This document shows positions 41,436 to 50,334 of a DNA stretch of 64,000 bases, one piece after another (the stretch's first letter is position 1; every line of letters starts with the position of its first letter). Source of the DNA: Melanopsichium pennsylvanicum (Eukaryota; Basidiomycota; Ustilaginomycetes; Ustilaginales); the NCBI GenBank assembly GCA_900208305.1, contig OAPG01000002.1:1488001-1552000 (forward strand), in the 5' to 3' direction. Under the pieces are notes generated by a model. The model ran no database searches. It was not told the DNA's origin and saw nothing but the letters and a program-made list of their open reading frames with translations. Both the position numbers and the translations under genes were made by a program.

Positions 41436-43739
41436 TCAAGTCTCCATCTCAACACCCTTGGTAGCTCCGACAATGACACTTTGCCCACTTGAAGCCGCCC
41501 AATCCTTCAACATCAGCTCCAGACGAACACTTGCCGCCTTGACACCGCCCATTTCTTCGCAATATTTCAACCACCCACCTTTCTTATCCTCGATTCCCTC
41601 CTTTAGTAACAAATTGAACGCCTTCTTCATCTGCTTACCATACAAGCCTAATGCCTTGTTGCCTGCGATTTCGACATACACCGACCAAATTCCTGGACAC
41701 AAGGGATGGTCGAGGAACCCTATCTTCCCCGTACTTGGTGTCAAGGCTCTTACACTCCAGCGCCACAGAGTGGTGGAACGTAAGTGCAAAGGGATCTTTT
41801 CAACGTCCATCGGGGCAGCCGAAGGGGGCGCAGAAGGAGTTGTCTGAAGAATAGCGAAGTAGAACGCAGCGATACCACTCATCCTATTGCTATGATTCTC
41901 GGTCGTTTCTTCTGCCGACTTGTACCCCATCACTTTGCGATACGTAGCATCATCCATGTCCTTACTCCTACCAGGCCACACGGGAATCACCCAAGGGCAC
42001 TTTTTGCATAATCGAGCCATAAGAACCTCGCCTAGCTCCGTATGTCCAAGCAAGATGAGCCATACGACAACTCTGGCGAGAGGATATGCGGTGTCCTGCT
42101 TTGCCGCGACTTCCTGCTCTGCTTGGCGAATGAGACATTTAGAGAGATGGTTCAGAATCCAGGTATACACGTCGCCAGAGCCAGAAGCGGCTGCAGCTTT
42201 GGCAGCATCGAGAACGGAAGCGATAGCTTGGGCGATCCGAGTGATTTCAGCTCGTGAATTGGTGAGTTGACCAATCTTTGGTGTGATCTGTCGTTTTGCC
42301 GCAAAACACTGTTTTCTGAGGTCTGGATTCGAAGAGATGGTAGGAAGAACGGCAGTCTTGATGTGTTTGATCTTGGCCATCCAAGAATTGTACTCTGCCA
42401 GAGCGCTATTGCGAATGTCATCACCTGTTCCACCCATAGCAGCAGCTTTGGCAGCTTCTATCTCACTTCGCTTGGCCTTTGCGGCTTCCTCCTCTGCTTG
42501 CTGCTTCAATCGGCCAGCTTCAGCCTCGGCAGCTTTCTTCTCTGCATCGATCCGAGCCAGTTCGGCTTGCCGCGCTTGGGCCGCCTTCCGTTCAGCTTCG
42601 GCCTGTGCCTTGCGTGTAGCTTCGAGACGTGCTACCTCGGCAGCAGCGTGTTTCTTTGCCTCATTCTCGGCAGCAAGTATGCAAGCATCGATGCCGGACC
42701 AGAGATCTTTATTTCGCGCATCAAAGGCAACTTGAACGCGAGCTTCGTCGGCCGTGCGACGCATGTTGAGGGAGGAGAGGAGTGCTTCGACTTCGTCTAC
42801 ATCGGCCGAGGGTGCAGTTGTGGTCGAGCGGGAACGGGAGAGAGGTGCAGGTGTGCGACGAGGAATGGAGGCGGACGGTTTGGAGGAAGAGCGAGCACGC
42901 AGCCAGGCGAGTTGGGACGATGTGCGATTCCATTCTTCCCATTCATCGTCGGCGGTATTTGCAAGTTTCAATGAGGACTGAGGGTTGCGTCGACGCTTGA
43001 TATGTGAGCGGAAGGAGTCAGAAGGACGGACAGGATCTGCTTGTTCCTCGCTATCGGACGATGAGTCGTGATCGCATGGTGAAGTTCGTGGTGATGAAGA
43101 ACCATCCGAGTCTAAGTCGGAGGCTGCAGCATCTAGTAAGCCAGCGTCATCCGCTTCGTCCGATGTAGAGAGTGCTGCGGTGTCGTCTTCGTCGGAGGAG
43201 TCGAGCTCATACACGTCGAGATTGCTCCGAGATGGGCGAGTGGAGGACGATCTCATCCATGGCGGCAGTGATCCAGTCTGCTTCTTGGAAGCGCTACGTT
43301 GTTGCTGACAGGAAGACGGAGCTGGGCTAGATGCGCACAATCGCGATGAGGAAGGCGATGTCGAAGCTGCCACGCCAACAAGTTCGAAGGCTGGCGTTGC
43401 GCTTCTCCTGCGGTTTTGCTGTTGAAATGGCAAAACCGACGATGCATGCGTGGTACGACTGCGCGGTGTTGCGTCTCGTTGATCTGATCGTGTGTGCTCT
43501 TGTTCTTGTTGGCCGTCAGGATGAAATCTGAGTAGATACTGCGTGTTGGAAGAAGAGGAGCCATACGACGAGGTGTGTCGCAGGATGCCTTTCCTTGTTG
43601 GAGTGTATATGGATGAAGAAGAGGCAAAATTGGGCTGCTCGGTTGGTGCGCGGTGATGCGGCAATGACTTTCGGATGACGGTAGGTGAGATCTGCTCATC
43701 TGCGGAGAGTTCCGACGCTGAATCAAGCGTGAACCTCAT
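41436..43739 (-). CDS. GLE1: mRNA export factor Gle1
   Basis: Open frame of 767 residues from the ATG at 43739. The N-terminal 320 residues are disordered, with acidic Ser/Asp runs. About 335-445 is an Ala/Glu/Lys-rich heptad region, a long coiled coil as in other Gle1 proteins. The C-terminal domain (about 455-750) is recognised from a stretch beginning TPKIGQLTNSR, then YTWILNHLSKCLIRQAE, AYPLARVVVWL and ELGEVLMARLCKKCPWVIP. Gle1 is a HEAT-like domain protein that, with inositol hexakisphosphate, activates the DEAD-box helicase Dbp5 at the cytoplasmic side of the nuclear pore and so releases exported mRNA. The Nup42 homologue that docks Gle1 is also in this window (55122-57110). It is divergent from OGG1. 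Confidence 0.9.
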   Translation of the reverse strand: MRFTLDSASELSADEQISPTVIRKSLPHHRAPTEQPNFASSSSIYTPTRKGILRHTSSYGSSSSNTQYLLRFHPDGQQEQEHTRSDQRDATPRSRTTHASSVLPFQQQNRRRSATPAFELVGVAASTSPSSSRLCASSPAPSSCQQQRSASKKQTGSLPPWMRSSSTRPSRSNLDVYELDSSDEDDTAALSTSDEADDAGLLDAAASDLDSDGSSSPRTSPCDHDSSSDSEEQADPVRPSDSFRSHIKRRRNPQSSLKLANTADDEWEEWNRTSSQLAWLRARSSSKPSASIPRRTPAPLSRSRSTTTAPSADVDEVEALLSSLNMRRTADEARVQVAFDARNKDLWSGIDACILAAENEAKKHAAAEVARLEATRKAQAEAERKAAQARQAELARIDAEKKAAEAEAGRLKQQAEEEAAKAKRSEIEAAKAAAMGGTGDDIRNSALAEYNSWMAKIKHIKTAVLPTISSNPDLRKQCFAAKRQITPKIGQLTNSRAEITRIAQAIASVLDAAKAAAASGSGDVYTWILNHLSKCLIRQAEQEVAAKQDTAYPLARVVVWLILLGHTELGEVLMARLCKKCPWVIPVWPGRSKDMDDATYRKVMGYKSAEETTENHSNRMSGIAAFYFAILQTTPSAPPSAAPMDVEKIPLHLRSTTLWRWSVRALTPSTGKIGFLDHPLCPGIWSVYVEIAGNKALGLYGKQMKKAFNLLLKEGIEDKKGGWLKYCEEMGGVKAASVRLELMLKDWAASSGQSVIVGATKGVEMET

Positions 43740-44113
43740 GCTAGTGGTTTTTCAGACCATCCGTAAGATGGTTGAGCAGATCATGAGACAGACTGGATGT
43801 CAAGTGTTGTTTGTGGATCAAGGTGGACACGACATACGAACAGATCGAGTGAACAAAGTGCGAAATCTCAACTTTTTCACTAAAAGCCAAACAAACCAAA
43901 TAACGATGTAACAATTTCAATCAGAAAAAAAAAAAACTAAATCGAACCTGCTTTGGCAGCTGTGCATGTTTTGCCACATTTTAAAGCTTCTTCCGGCTAT
44001 CCAACCAAATTTTGTGCTTCTCCCAAAACCCTCATCTTAGACTGGCTGTGCTGGCTTTGCCAGTGGCTTTGCCAGACATTGTTTCACTCACCCTCACCCT
44101 CATCCACACACGC
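43740..44113. other. Divergent promoter between GLE1 and OGG1
   Basis: About 370 bases shared by GLE1 (-) and OGG1 (+), with an 11-12-base A run near 43927. No specific site is recognised. Confidence 0.5.
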
Positions 44114-46015
44114 ATGCGCTGCTGGTTTACTTTGCTTCGCTTCTCCCAAGATACCCGGTTTTCCTTTGGAATTCGTCGCTCTTTACTCGCATCATCCACA
44201 CCACTCGTAGCACCAATTTTGCAGCCCGTCAAACTTGGATCGTATTCGACCATGACTACAATTCCAAAGGTGGAGAAGCGCGACCTATACCCCGGGGATG
44301 AATCAGACAACGCCGATTTCTTTGGTCCACGCCCGCCTCCTGGCTACGCCTCCCTTCGAGCCGTCTCTTCTCAGATCCTTCTCCCCCTCACAGTATCCAA
44401 CAAGTGCGGACAGGCTTTCCGATGGCGTTGCGCCAAAGTATGGGAACCCAAGAACCAAGGAAGTAGTACTCAGACTTGGCATGAACAGCTCGAATGGTCG
44501 CTCTGCCTCTCCGATCGAGTCGTCTTGCTTCGCCAGGACGAACGTCGTGGTTTCATCTACCATCGCACCCTGTTTCCTTCCTCAATTTCGGACTCAGATC
44601 ACGAAAACAAAGCAGTAACGGATAAGGAAACAGAGCGTTGGCTCAACGACTATCTCAACCTTGACGTCCCCTTGGAAGCTCTTTACGTCGAGTGGGAAGC
44701 AAATGATCCTGTATTTGCCCGTTTCGCCACGCGCTTCACTGGCTTGCGCATGCTCAGGCAGGATCCATGGGAATGTCTTTGTGCGTTTGTATGTAGCTCG
44801 AACAACAACATTGCGAGGATTGGGCAAATGGTGCAGAATTTGTGTACACATTTCTCCTCGCCGCTTTTGGAGCATGTTTATTCCGCACCACCGCAAGCTT
44901 TCGCCAAGAAAGAGCAAGGCACAGAAGCGTCGAGTCAAGAGGCTGAGCAAGGCCAAGTCAGAATAGCATACCATCCGTTCCCACCACCAGAAGCACTTGC
45001 GAAGGAGGGAGTCGAAGAAAAGCTCAGGCATCTTGGCTTTGGATACCGGGCCAAGTACTTGGCCAAGACTGCACAGATGCTTTGTGAAAACCACGGGAAG
45101 CGGGTGGGACGCACGGCGGAAGAAATGGCGGATCATTTGGACGAATCGCACTGGCTGTTTGGGATTAAAGCTCAAGATAATGACAAGTTTCCCTTCGCCC
45201 AGCATTCTAATGTCCAAGGGTCAGATGTTGCTGCAAAGATGCAAGAGGAACTCTCTCAAGTGGCGCCGTCAAAGAAACGCGCGCGAAAGGCAAGCTCACA
45301 CATATGCCCAAACGCATCAATGGCATCCACATCGACTCCACCGACCTCCAAATTATCCACACCCGAAACAACCACTAAATCTCGAACTTTTCCCTCTGTT
45401 CGTTCGTATCTCCAACACCTTAGAACTGTTCCCTACGCTTCTGCTCGCGCCGAACTCATGCAATTTCCCGGAGTGGGTCCCAAAGTAGCCGACTGCATTC
45501 TTCTCATGTCGCTCGATCAAGCTTCATCCATTCCGGTTGACCGCCACGTTTTTCAATTTGCTGAAAAGTGGTATCGACTGCGCACCAAAAAGTATGAGGA
45601 GATTGCGGATTACTTCCGCGACCTCTGGGGGGAATATGCTGGATGGGCGCATAGTGTATTATTCACTGCTGATCTCAGGTCCTTTGCAAACTACAATTCG
45701 GCCAAGAAGGAAGAAGTGGCGGGGGAGAAGGCGGAGTTGAGTGGTGCGAATGAAGAGTTTTGGGGCAACGGAGCTGTTCCAGTGAAAGGCGAAGATCTGG
45801 GCTATCCCACACCGCCATCTATTCAAAGTCCGGTGAAAATCAAGAATGAGGAAGCATTGCTGGCAGTTCATTCACCGCCAAGAGTCGCAATCCCGGAGCT
45901 GGTTCCTCAATCTTGGAAGTCGGAAGTCAAGGCGGAGGAAGATGCGAGTGCGACCCTTGCTGAAAGGATCAAGAGTCGGCCCAAGCGAAAGAGCCAACTC
46001 AACTCGTCATCTTAG
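44114..46015 (+). CDS. OGG1: 8-oxoguanine DNA glycosylase/AP lyase Ogg1
   Basis: HhH-GPD glycosylase. From the ATG at 44252 it has 587 residues; an in-frame ATG at 44114 gives 633. The extra 46 residues are Arg/Ser/Leu-rich (MRCWFTLLRFSQ, GIRRSLLASS) and look like a mitochondrial presequence. In the 587-residue numbering, the N-terminal OGG domain includes CGQAFRW, and the core has SSNNNIARIGQMVQ and LGFGYRAKYLAKTA. The active site is FPGVGPKVADC with catalytic Lys about K411, then IPVDRHVF with catalytic Asp about D430. A low-complexity insert of about 90 residues with an NLS-like KKRARK separates the last two blocks. The enzyme removes 8-oxoguanine paired with C in base excision repair. Confidence 0.95.
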   Translation: MRCWFTLLRFSQDTRFSFGIRRSLLASSTPLVAPILQPVKLGSYSTMTTIPKVEKRDLYPGDESDNADFFGPRPPPGYASLRAVSSQILLPLTVSNKCGQAFRWRCAKVWEPKNQGSSTQTWHEQLEWSLCLSDRVVLLRQDERRGFIYHRTLFPSSISDSDHENKAVTDKETERWLNDYLNLDVPLEALYVEWEANDPVFARFATRFTGLRMLRQDPWECLCAFVCSSNNNIARIGQMVQNLCTHFSSPLLEHVYSAPPQAFAKKEQGTEASSQEAEQGQVRIAYHPFPPPEALAKEGVEEKLRHLGFGYRAKYLAKTAQMLCENHGKRVGRTAEEMADHLDESHWLFGIKAQDNDKFPFAQHSNVQGSDVAAKMQEELSQVAPSKKRARKASSHICPNASMASTSTPPTSKLSTPETTTKSRTFPSVRSYLQHLRTVPYASARAELMQFPGVGPKVADCILLMSLDQASSIPVDRHVFQFAEKWYRLRTKKYEEIADYFRDLWGEYAGWAHSVLFTADLRSFANYNSAKKEEVAGEKAELSGANEEFWGNGAVPVKGEDLGYPTPPSIQSPVKIKNEEALLAVHSPPRVAIPELVPQSWKSEVKAEEDASATLAERIKSRPKRKSQLNSSS

Positions 46016-46184
46016 GACTTGAATTTTTTCTAGCTATCCTACTCAAGTCATGTCTTGCAACCAAGAATATACCCCACATTGCATGAAGTGTACAATACGA
46101 AACGAAAAATGAAACTGCAAAAATGTCGCACTGTAAGAACAGATCTAAGGTATACAGATTTGGAACAATCGTGCAGAAACATCC

Positions 46185-47984
46185 CTACTTTCGAGTCCTT
46201 CGGTTGGCATTAGGATTCTTTCTTCCATGTCCGATGACAGGCAGATTGCTCTTATCCCTACTTGCAAATTGACTACCCAAAAAGATGTTTCCTGTATCCC
46301 AAGCCTCCTCGTACTTAACAGACAAACTGTCCTTGCCAGCGCGCATCGCTTTCTCCAACGCCCTTTCTTCCTTCCTCTTCCTACTCGCCTCTTTTGCCAA
46401 TGCTCTCTGCCACTCGATCTGATCCTCTCGCAAAATCAATCCACTACCTCCAGTCTTTCCACCACTCGCACTACCCGGCTTTGGTGCAGGGATCGAATAC
46501 TTGGTACCTCTGAGATTGAACTTGTAGTTCTTCTTGAGATGCAATTGGAAACCGCCTTTGGCCGTGTCGTCGACGGTGACGGCGACTTTGGTGAGCGTAG
46601 CGTTACCACAGACGGGGCAGAATTTCTTTTCCATGTCCTTGCAAACTTTCATGCACGCATGGCAGCGAAGGACGAAGGATTTGACAGCGCGAACGCGAGA
46701 CCCATGCACACCGACGAGGGAGAGACCCATTTGAAGTAAAACATTCTGCACAGCAAAATCTCCAGTAATGCATGCGACGGTCATATGCCCACCTTCGCAA
46801 GAGGACGAGTTGGCGTCCCAAGAGAGCGTGGGTCGAGATTGGATGCTGGGATCGTTGAAATCGCGCGAAACGTGCGCACGGTTGTTACGAGATTTGGACT
46901 TTGCTTTGGACGAAGAATCGACGCGAGACCAACCTTCTTCAAGGGGCTCTTCGGGTTCGAGCAGCTCAGCGAGTTCAGATACGTCATCATTGGGCTCTTC
47001 GGAGTACTTCCACCCAGGCATTCTGGAGTCGGAAACGAAACCCATGGAAAGGTTTTTGGCTTTCTGAACGTTGTCAGGGGTGATCCAGGCGCCGTCGCCT
47101 TCAGAGTCAGACTCATCTGTGAAATCTCCTTCCTCGATCCATTCCTGTTTCGGACGCGGTTGCGCTTGTGAGTTTGAGGTAGACTCTTGCTTGGCTTGGG
47201 GTTCCGGTGCAGCTTCTGCAGACGTTGCTTGCTCCGCTGCTTCGGCAGCAGAAGATTCTTTAGCCTGCTTCTTGGCGGCCTTCTTTTCACGATTCTCTTT
47301 GATACGTTGAGCTACAAGCTGATCCACAGTGAGCCCTACGGCGGCGGCCTCCTGTTCGAGCTTCTTCTGTTTTGCCTCTGCCTTGTCTCTGCGCTTCTTT
47401 TCAATTGCTGCTGCACGAGCTGCCTTGGAGTCGACCGGAATGGAAGCCTCGGAATTCTCACCGACATTTGACTCTGTAGAGGTCGAAGCCTGACCTCTCT
47501 TGCCGTCTGGGCTGTTCCTGATGCGTTTATTGCCATGCCTGTGCACCTCTCTCTCATATGTGAGTGCGATTACCTCCAAATCTTGTGTGGATAGCACACC
47601 AATGTCACCCGTCTTTTTGGCAAATTCCGAGACAGCAACCATGCTAGCAGGACCTGGTTGAACAACGTGGAGCTTGAAGTCAGGGCGGAGGCGGAGTGAC
47701 TCGAGGTACTCTCGAGCGGAGGCGTGTTTGATTTCTTCAATGACACAAGGCGGGATATAGTATTCGGATGCAAGACCGTCAAGTGGAGCACGCATGATAA
47801 GGGCACCAGCGTCAAGGATCAGAGTGTCAATGCGTGGCTTCTTGGTGCGAACGCCAGAGGTGAAGACAGCATCGTCGTCGCCAAGGATCGAGCCTGAGGT
47901 TGAGGCTTGAGGAATTTCGTCTTGAAAAGCAGCGGCAGATGCCTTAGCAGCGCCGGCTGCTGCCATTGCGGCCCATGTCGACAT
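46185..47984 (-). CDS. NOB1: Nob1, 20S pre-rRNA D-site endonuclease
   Basis: Open frame of 599 residues from the ATG at 47984. The PIN domain has TLILDAGALI (metal-binding Asp about D58), then PPCVIEEIKH and TGDIGVLSTQDLEVIALTY. A long Lys/Glu/Ala-rich charged linker (about 190-290) and acidic stretch follow. The zinc ribbon CHACMKVC...CPVCGN (about 440-462) and the C-terminal block ending in VIGHGRKNPNANRR are standard Nob1 features. Nob1 makes the final cut that turns 20S pre-rRNA into 18S rRNA in cytoplasmic pre-40S particles. The N-terminal extension of about 50 residues before the PIN domain is Ala-rich. It converges with OGG1. Confidence 0.95.
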   Translation of the reverse strand: MSTWAAMAAAGAAKASAAAFQDEIPQASTSGSILGDDDAVFTSGVRTKKPRIDTLILDAGALIMRAPLDGLASEYYIPPCVIEEIKHASAREYLESLRLRPDFKLHVVQPGPASMVAVSEFAKKTGDIGVLSTQDLEVIALTYEREVHRHGNKRIRNSPDGKRGQASTSTESNVGENSEASIPVDSKAARAAAIEKKRRDKAEAKQKKLEQEAAAVGLTVDQLVAQRIKENREKKAAKKQAKESSAAEAAEQATSAEAAPEPQAKQESTSNSQAQPRPKQEWIEEGDFTDESDSEGDGAWITPDNVQKAKNLSMGFVSDSRMPGWKYSEEPNDDVSELAELLEPEEPLEEGWSRVDSSSKAKSKSRNNRAHVSRDFNDPSIQSRPTLSWDANSSSCEGGHMTVACITGDFAVQNVLLQMGLSLVGVHGSRVRAVKSFVLRCHACMKVCKDMEKKFCPVCGNATLTKVAVTVDDTAKGGFQLHLKKNYKFNLRGTKYSIPAPKPGSASGGKTGGSGLILREDQIEWQRALAKEASRKRKEERALEKAMRAGKDSLSVKYEEAWDTGNIFLGSQFASRDKSNLPVIGHGRKNPNANRRTRK

Positions 47985-48529
47985 GATGTTAACGTAAGAA
48001 TCTTGCGATCAGCTTGACCCTGCGCGAGCTTTTTGAGCGGGACGGAACTAGATGCTAGAGAAAGAGGAGAGCGTCAGGAATGATGGTGGTACCAAATTGG
48101 GCGGATGATGTCTAGGAAGAGTGAAATTGGAAGCAGCTGCTGAGCTTTTCTTCTGCCTTTAGGGAAGTTTTGGTGAAGAAATAAGAATGAAGATGAGCTG
48201 AGTTCGGCTAACGCTGTTTGCAGAACTGAACTCATCGTACATGATGGTTCGGAAGCAGAATGAGGATGAGATCACTTCGGGACATGAGTTTCAACTTCCG
48301 AGAAATTTTTTGACGCGTCTTGTGATCCATTTCACTCAAGTAATGCTTATTCATCATACCAATTCTTCGGTTCCGGATGATTAGACTTCATCTTGATATG
48401 GTATTTGGCACTTGTGCTCGCGATTGTGCACATACACAGTCTCACTATTTGTTCGCGGGGTAACATACTGTAAATAATCTAATTTGTGTTATTCATCCTT
48501 CGTGTGCCCTGTTTGGCCTCTACATCATC
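47985..48529. other. Divergent promoter between NOB1 and the Myb-like gene
   Basis: About 545 bases between NOB1 (-) and the Myb/SANT-like gene (+). Nothing is recognised beyond presumed promoters. Confidence 0.5.
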
Positions 48530-49747
48530 ATGAGCAATCCATCAGATACGATCGACCTCACACAGCTCTCAGGGGCAGCCGATATTCTCACATTTGATCC
48601 AGAAACCCATGCAGCCAACGATGCAGCCGTGTATGGTTCCCCACCGCCGTCGCAAGCTCTGTCGCGCGGTTTGCCATACTCACGGGCGCCTTCAAGCAAG
48701 CGTGTGCCTTCCCCTGGCCCTCTCCAGCTTCCGTCGTCTTCTGTAATATATTCTCATCCAAGCAATCAAACTCACAGAAGACGTCACACTCCTCATTGGA
48801 AGCCAGAAGAGAATGAGATTCTTATACGAGCCATCCATCAACACAGCCCGGCCGCCGCCGTAGATAAAGCTGAAGGTCGTGCACGATGGAAACGCGTCCG
48901 AGAGACCCACAATCGTGTATGTGTCCTGCGCTGCTATTCTGAGCGAAGTATGGAGTCCCTCAAGCAGCAATGGCGCAAGCTCATCAAGGAACACACAGGC
49001 GATGAGGCCGTGCAGTGTCGTGCTTCAGGAACGATCCATATAAGCAGCGAGTTGGCAGACATGATTGCCAATCAAGTCCATCTTCTCAATGACATTCGTC
49101 GGTCTCGGTCGTCCAGGCAAACGCCACAACATCTTCAACGTCATCAAGCCGTGGCAGTTGCTCGCGAGTTCCAACAGATTTCTTCATTGAATGCAATGCA
49201 TACACTATCCCAGCGACGTGCAATGGCCTCGTCTGAACAAGGTGACTCGTTTGAAACCTCAACAGACAACTCGCCACAACCAACGCGCCGGCAACAAGTC
49301 CAGCAAGATACTTCTGTCATTGATGCGCTGTCCAATCACTTTGAGCGCCATGCTGCTCAACAAGAGCAGCTCACTGAGGCAAGGAATGCATATCTGGAGA
49401 GAAAGATCAGCATGATGCATGAAACGGCCGAGTTGCAGAAGGCTGAATCTCAAGCACGCATTGAATATCTCAAGGCCAAAACGGAGACAATTCAAACCAA
49501 CTACGATAGCATTGAAGCGCTTAAAAGGTCTTATGAAGTGACTGCTAAAGCTTACGAAGATCGCTTCAATCGACTCGAGACAATGTTGGGCAGTATGATG
49601 AGCCAATTTAGCTTATTGACCCAGTCCGGTGCCTTATCATCTGATTCGCTAGATCCTGGGACACCTAGATCGCGCCGCCGCCACACTCCCAGTCCCAGCA
49701 CCACACCCACACGACGCTCTCAACGTTCTGTACGGCCTAGACGTTAA
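48530..49747 (+). CDS. Myb/SANT-like DNA-binding protein with coiled coil
   Basis: Open frame of 405 residues from the ATG at 48530. Residues about 80-160 form a Myb/SANT-like helical domain: HWKPEENEILIRAIHQH, then a helix with RARWKRVRETH, then MESLKQQWRKLIKEH, with Trp spacing like Myb repeats of the trihelix/MADF sort. A Gln-rich region follows, then a coiled coil from about 255 to 355 (rich in Ala, Glu, Gln and Lys) and a basic Arg/Ser/Pro tail. The arrangement suggests a nuclear DNA-binding dimer. Similar proteins occur both as lineage-specific regulators and as transposon-derived genes. No transposase lies nearby, so domestication is only a possibility. Confidence 0.7.
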   Translation: MSNPSDTIDLTQLSGAADILTFDPETHAANDAAVYGSPPPSQALSRGLPYSRAPSSKRVPSPGPLQLPSSSVIYSHPSNQTHRRRHTPHWKPEENEILIRAIHQHSPAAAVDKAEGRARWKRVRETHNRVCVLRCYSERSMESLKQQWRKLIKEHTGDEAVQCRASGTIHISSELADMIANQVHLLNDIRRSRSSRQTPQHLQRHQAVAVAREFQQISSLNAMHTLSQRRAMASSEQGDSFETSTDNSPQPTRRQQVQQDTSVIDALSNHFERHAAQQEQLTEARNAYLERKISMMHETAELQKAESQARIEYLKAKTETIQTNYDSIEALKRSYEVTAKAYEDRFNRLETMLGSMMSQFSLLTQSGALSSDSLDPGTPRSRRRHTPSPSTTPTRRSQRSVRPRR

Positions 49748-50334
49748 TATTTATTGCAATACCACATAAATAATGGTGAATTACTCTGTCTAAGTCTGGC
49801 GAGCAGTCTCAAAAGCCTCTGCCTCAGGATTTGGTGAAACGACCGTGTTGAGGCGTGTAGAACTGAAATAGTCAGGGATCCGAGGAGGATGGCAAGCCAT
49901 GAATCGAGATGTTGTGCTGCCTTGGAGGTATACTGCTTCAATTGGCAAAGGCAGGGCGTCGTTTTCCATGGTGAATTCAAGGGTTTTGATATGATATGAG
50001 CTATATGCATGTTTTTTCTTTTTTCTCTTGGCTTGATTCTTAAATATTTTTCTTCTTCTTTAGGGTCCAAAACTGTCACCTTGCCGGCCGACATGATGTT
50101 CATGGAAACCGGGTTTCAAAGCCCGAGTTCAACATGTGGAGGTTAGTCGTTGCATGCTATACTGTACAGTAAATTTATAGTCCGGCTATCTTTTGTGACA
50201 CCTCAACAAGGTGAATGATTCTTCATCCTGTTTGTACATGTTGTTCTCATCACTATCATGACGATTGAATCGACGCTATACACCTGAAAAGGAGACGAGC
50301 TCTCAAACGCACACTGGATACAGGGTGGCCCAAC
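49748..50334. other. Intergenic region, no supported gene
   Basis: About 590 bases between two plus-strand genes. A 119-codon frame on the minus strand (49744-50103) has no recognised domain. A palindromic GAAACC-G-GGTTTC lies at 50105-50117. Confidence 0.4.

Noticed and set aside
49744..50103. 119-codon frame on the minus strand
   Set aside because: No domain or homology is recognised, its composition is ordinary, and it overlaps the 3' flank of the Myb-like gene. A small gene cannot be excluded.
50101..50135. T-arm-like sequence resembling part of a tRNA
   Set aside because: Only one stem-loop (CGGG...CCCG) is found; no D arm, anticodon arm or acceptor stem pairs with it.
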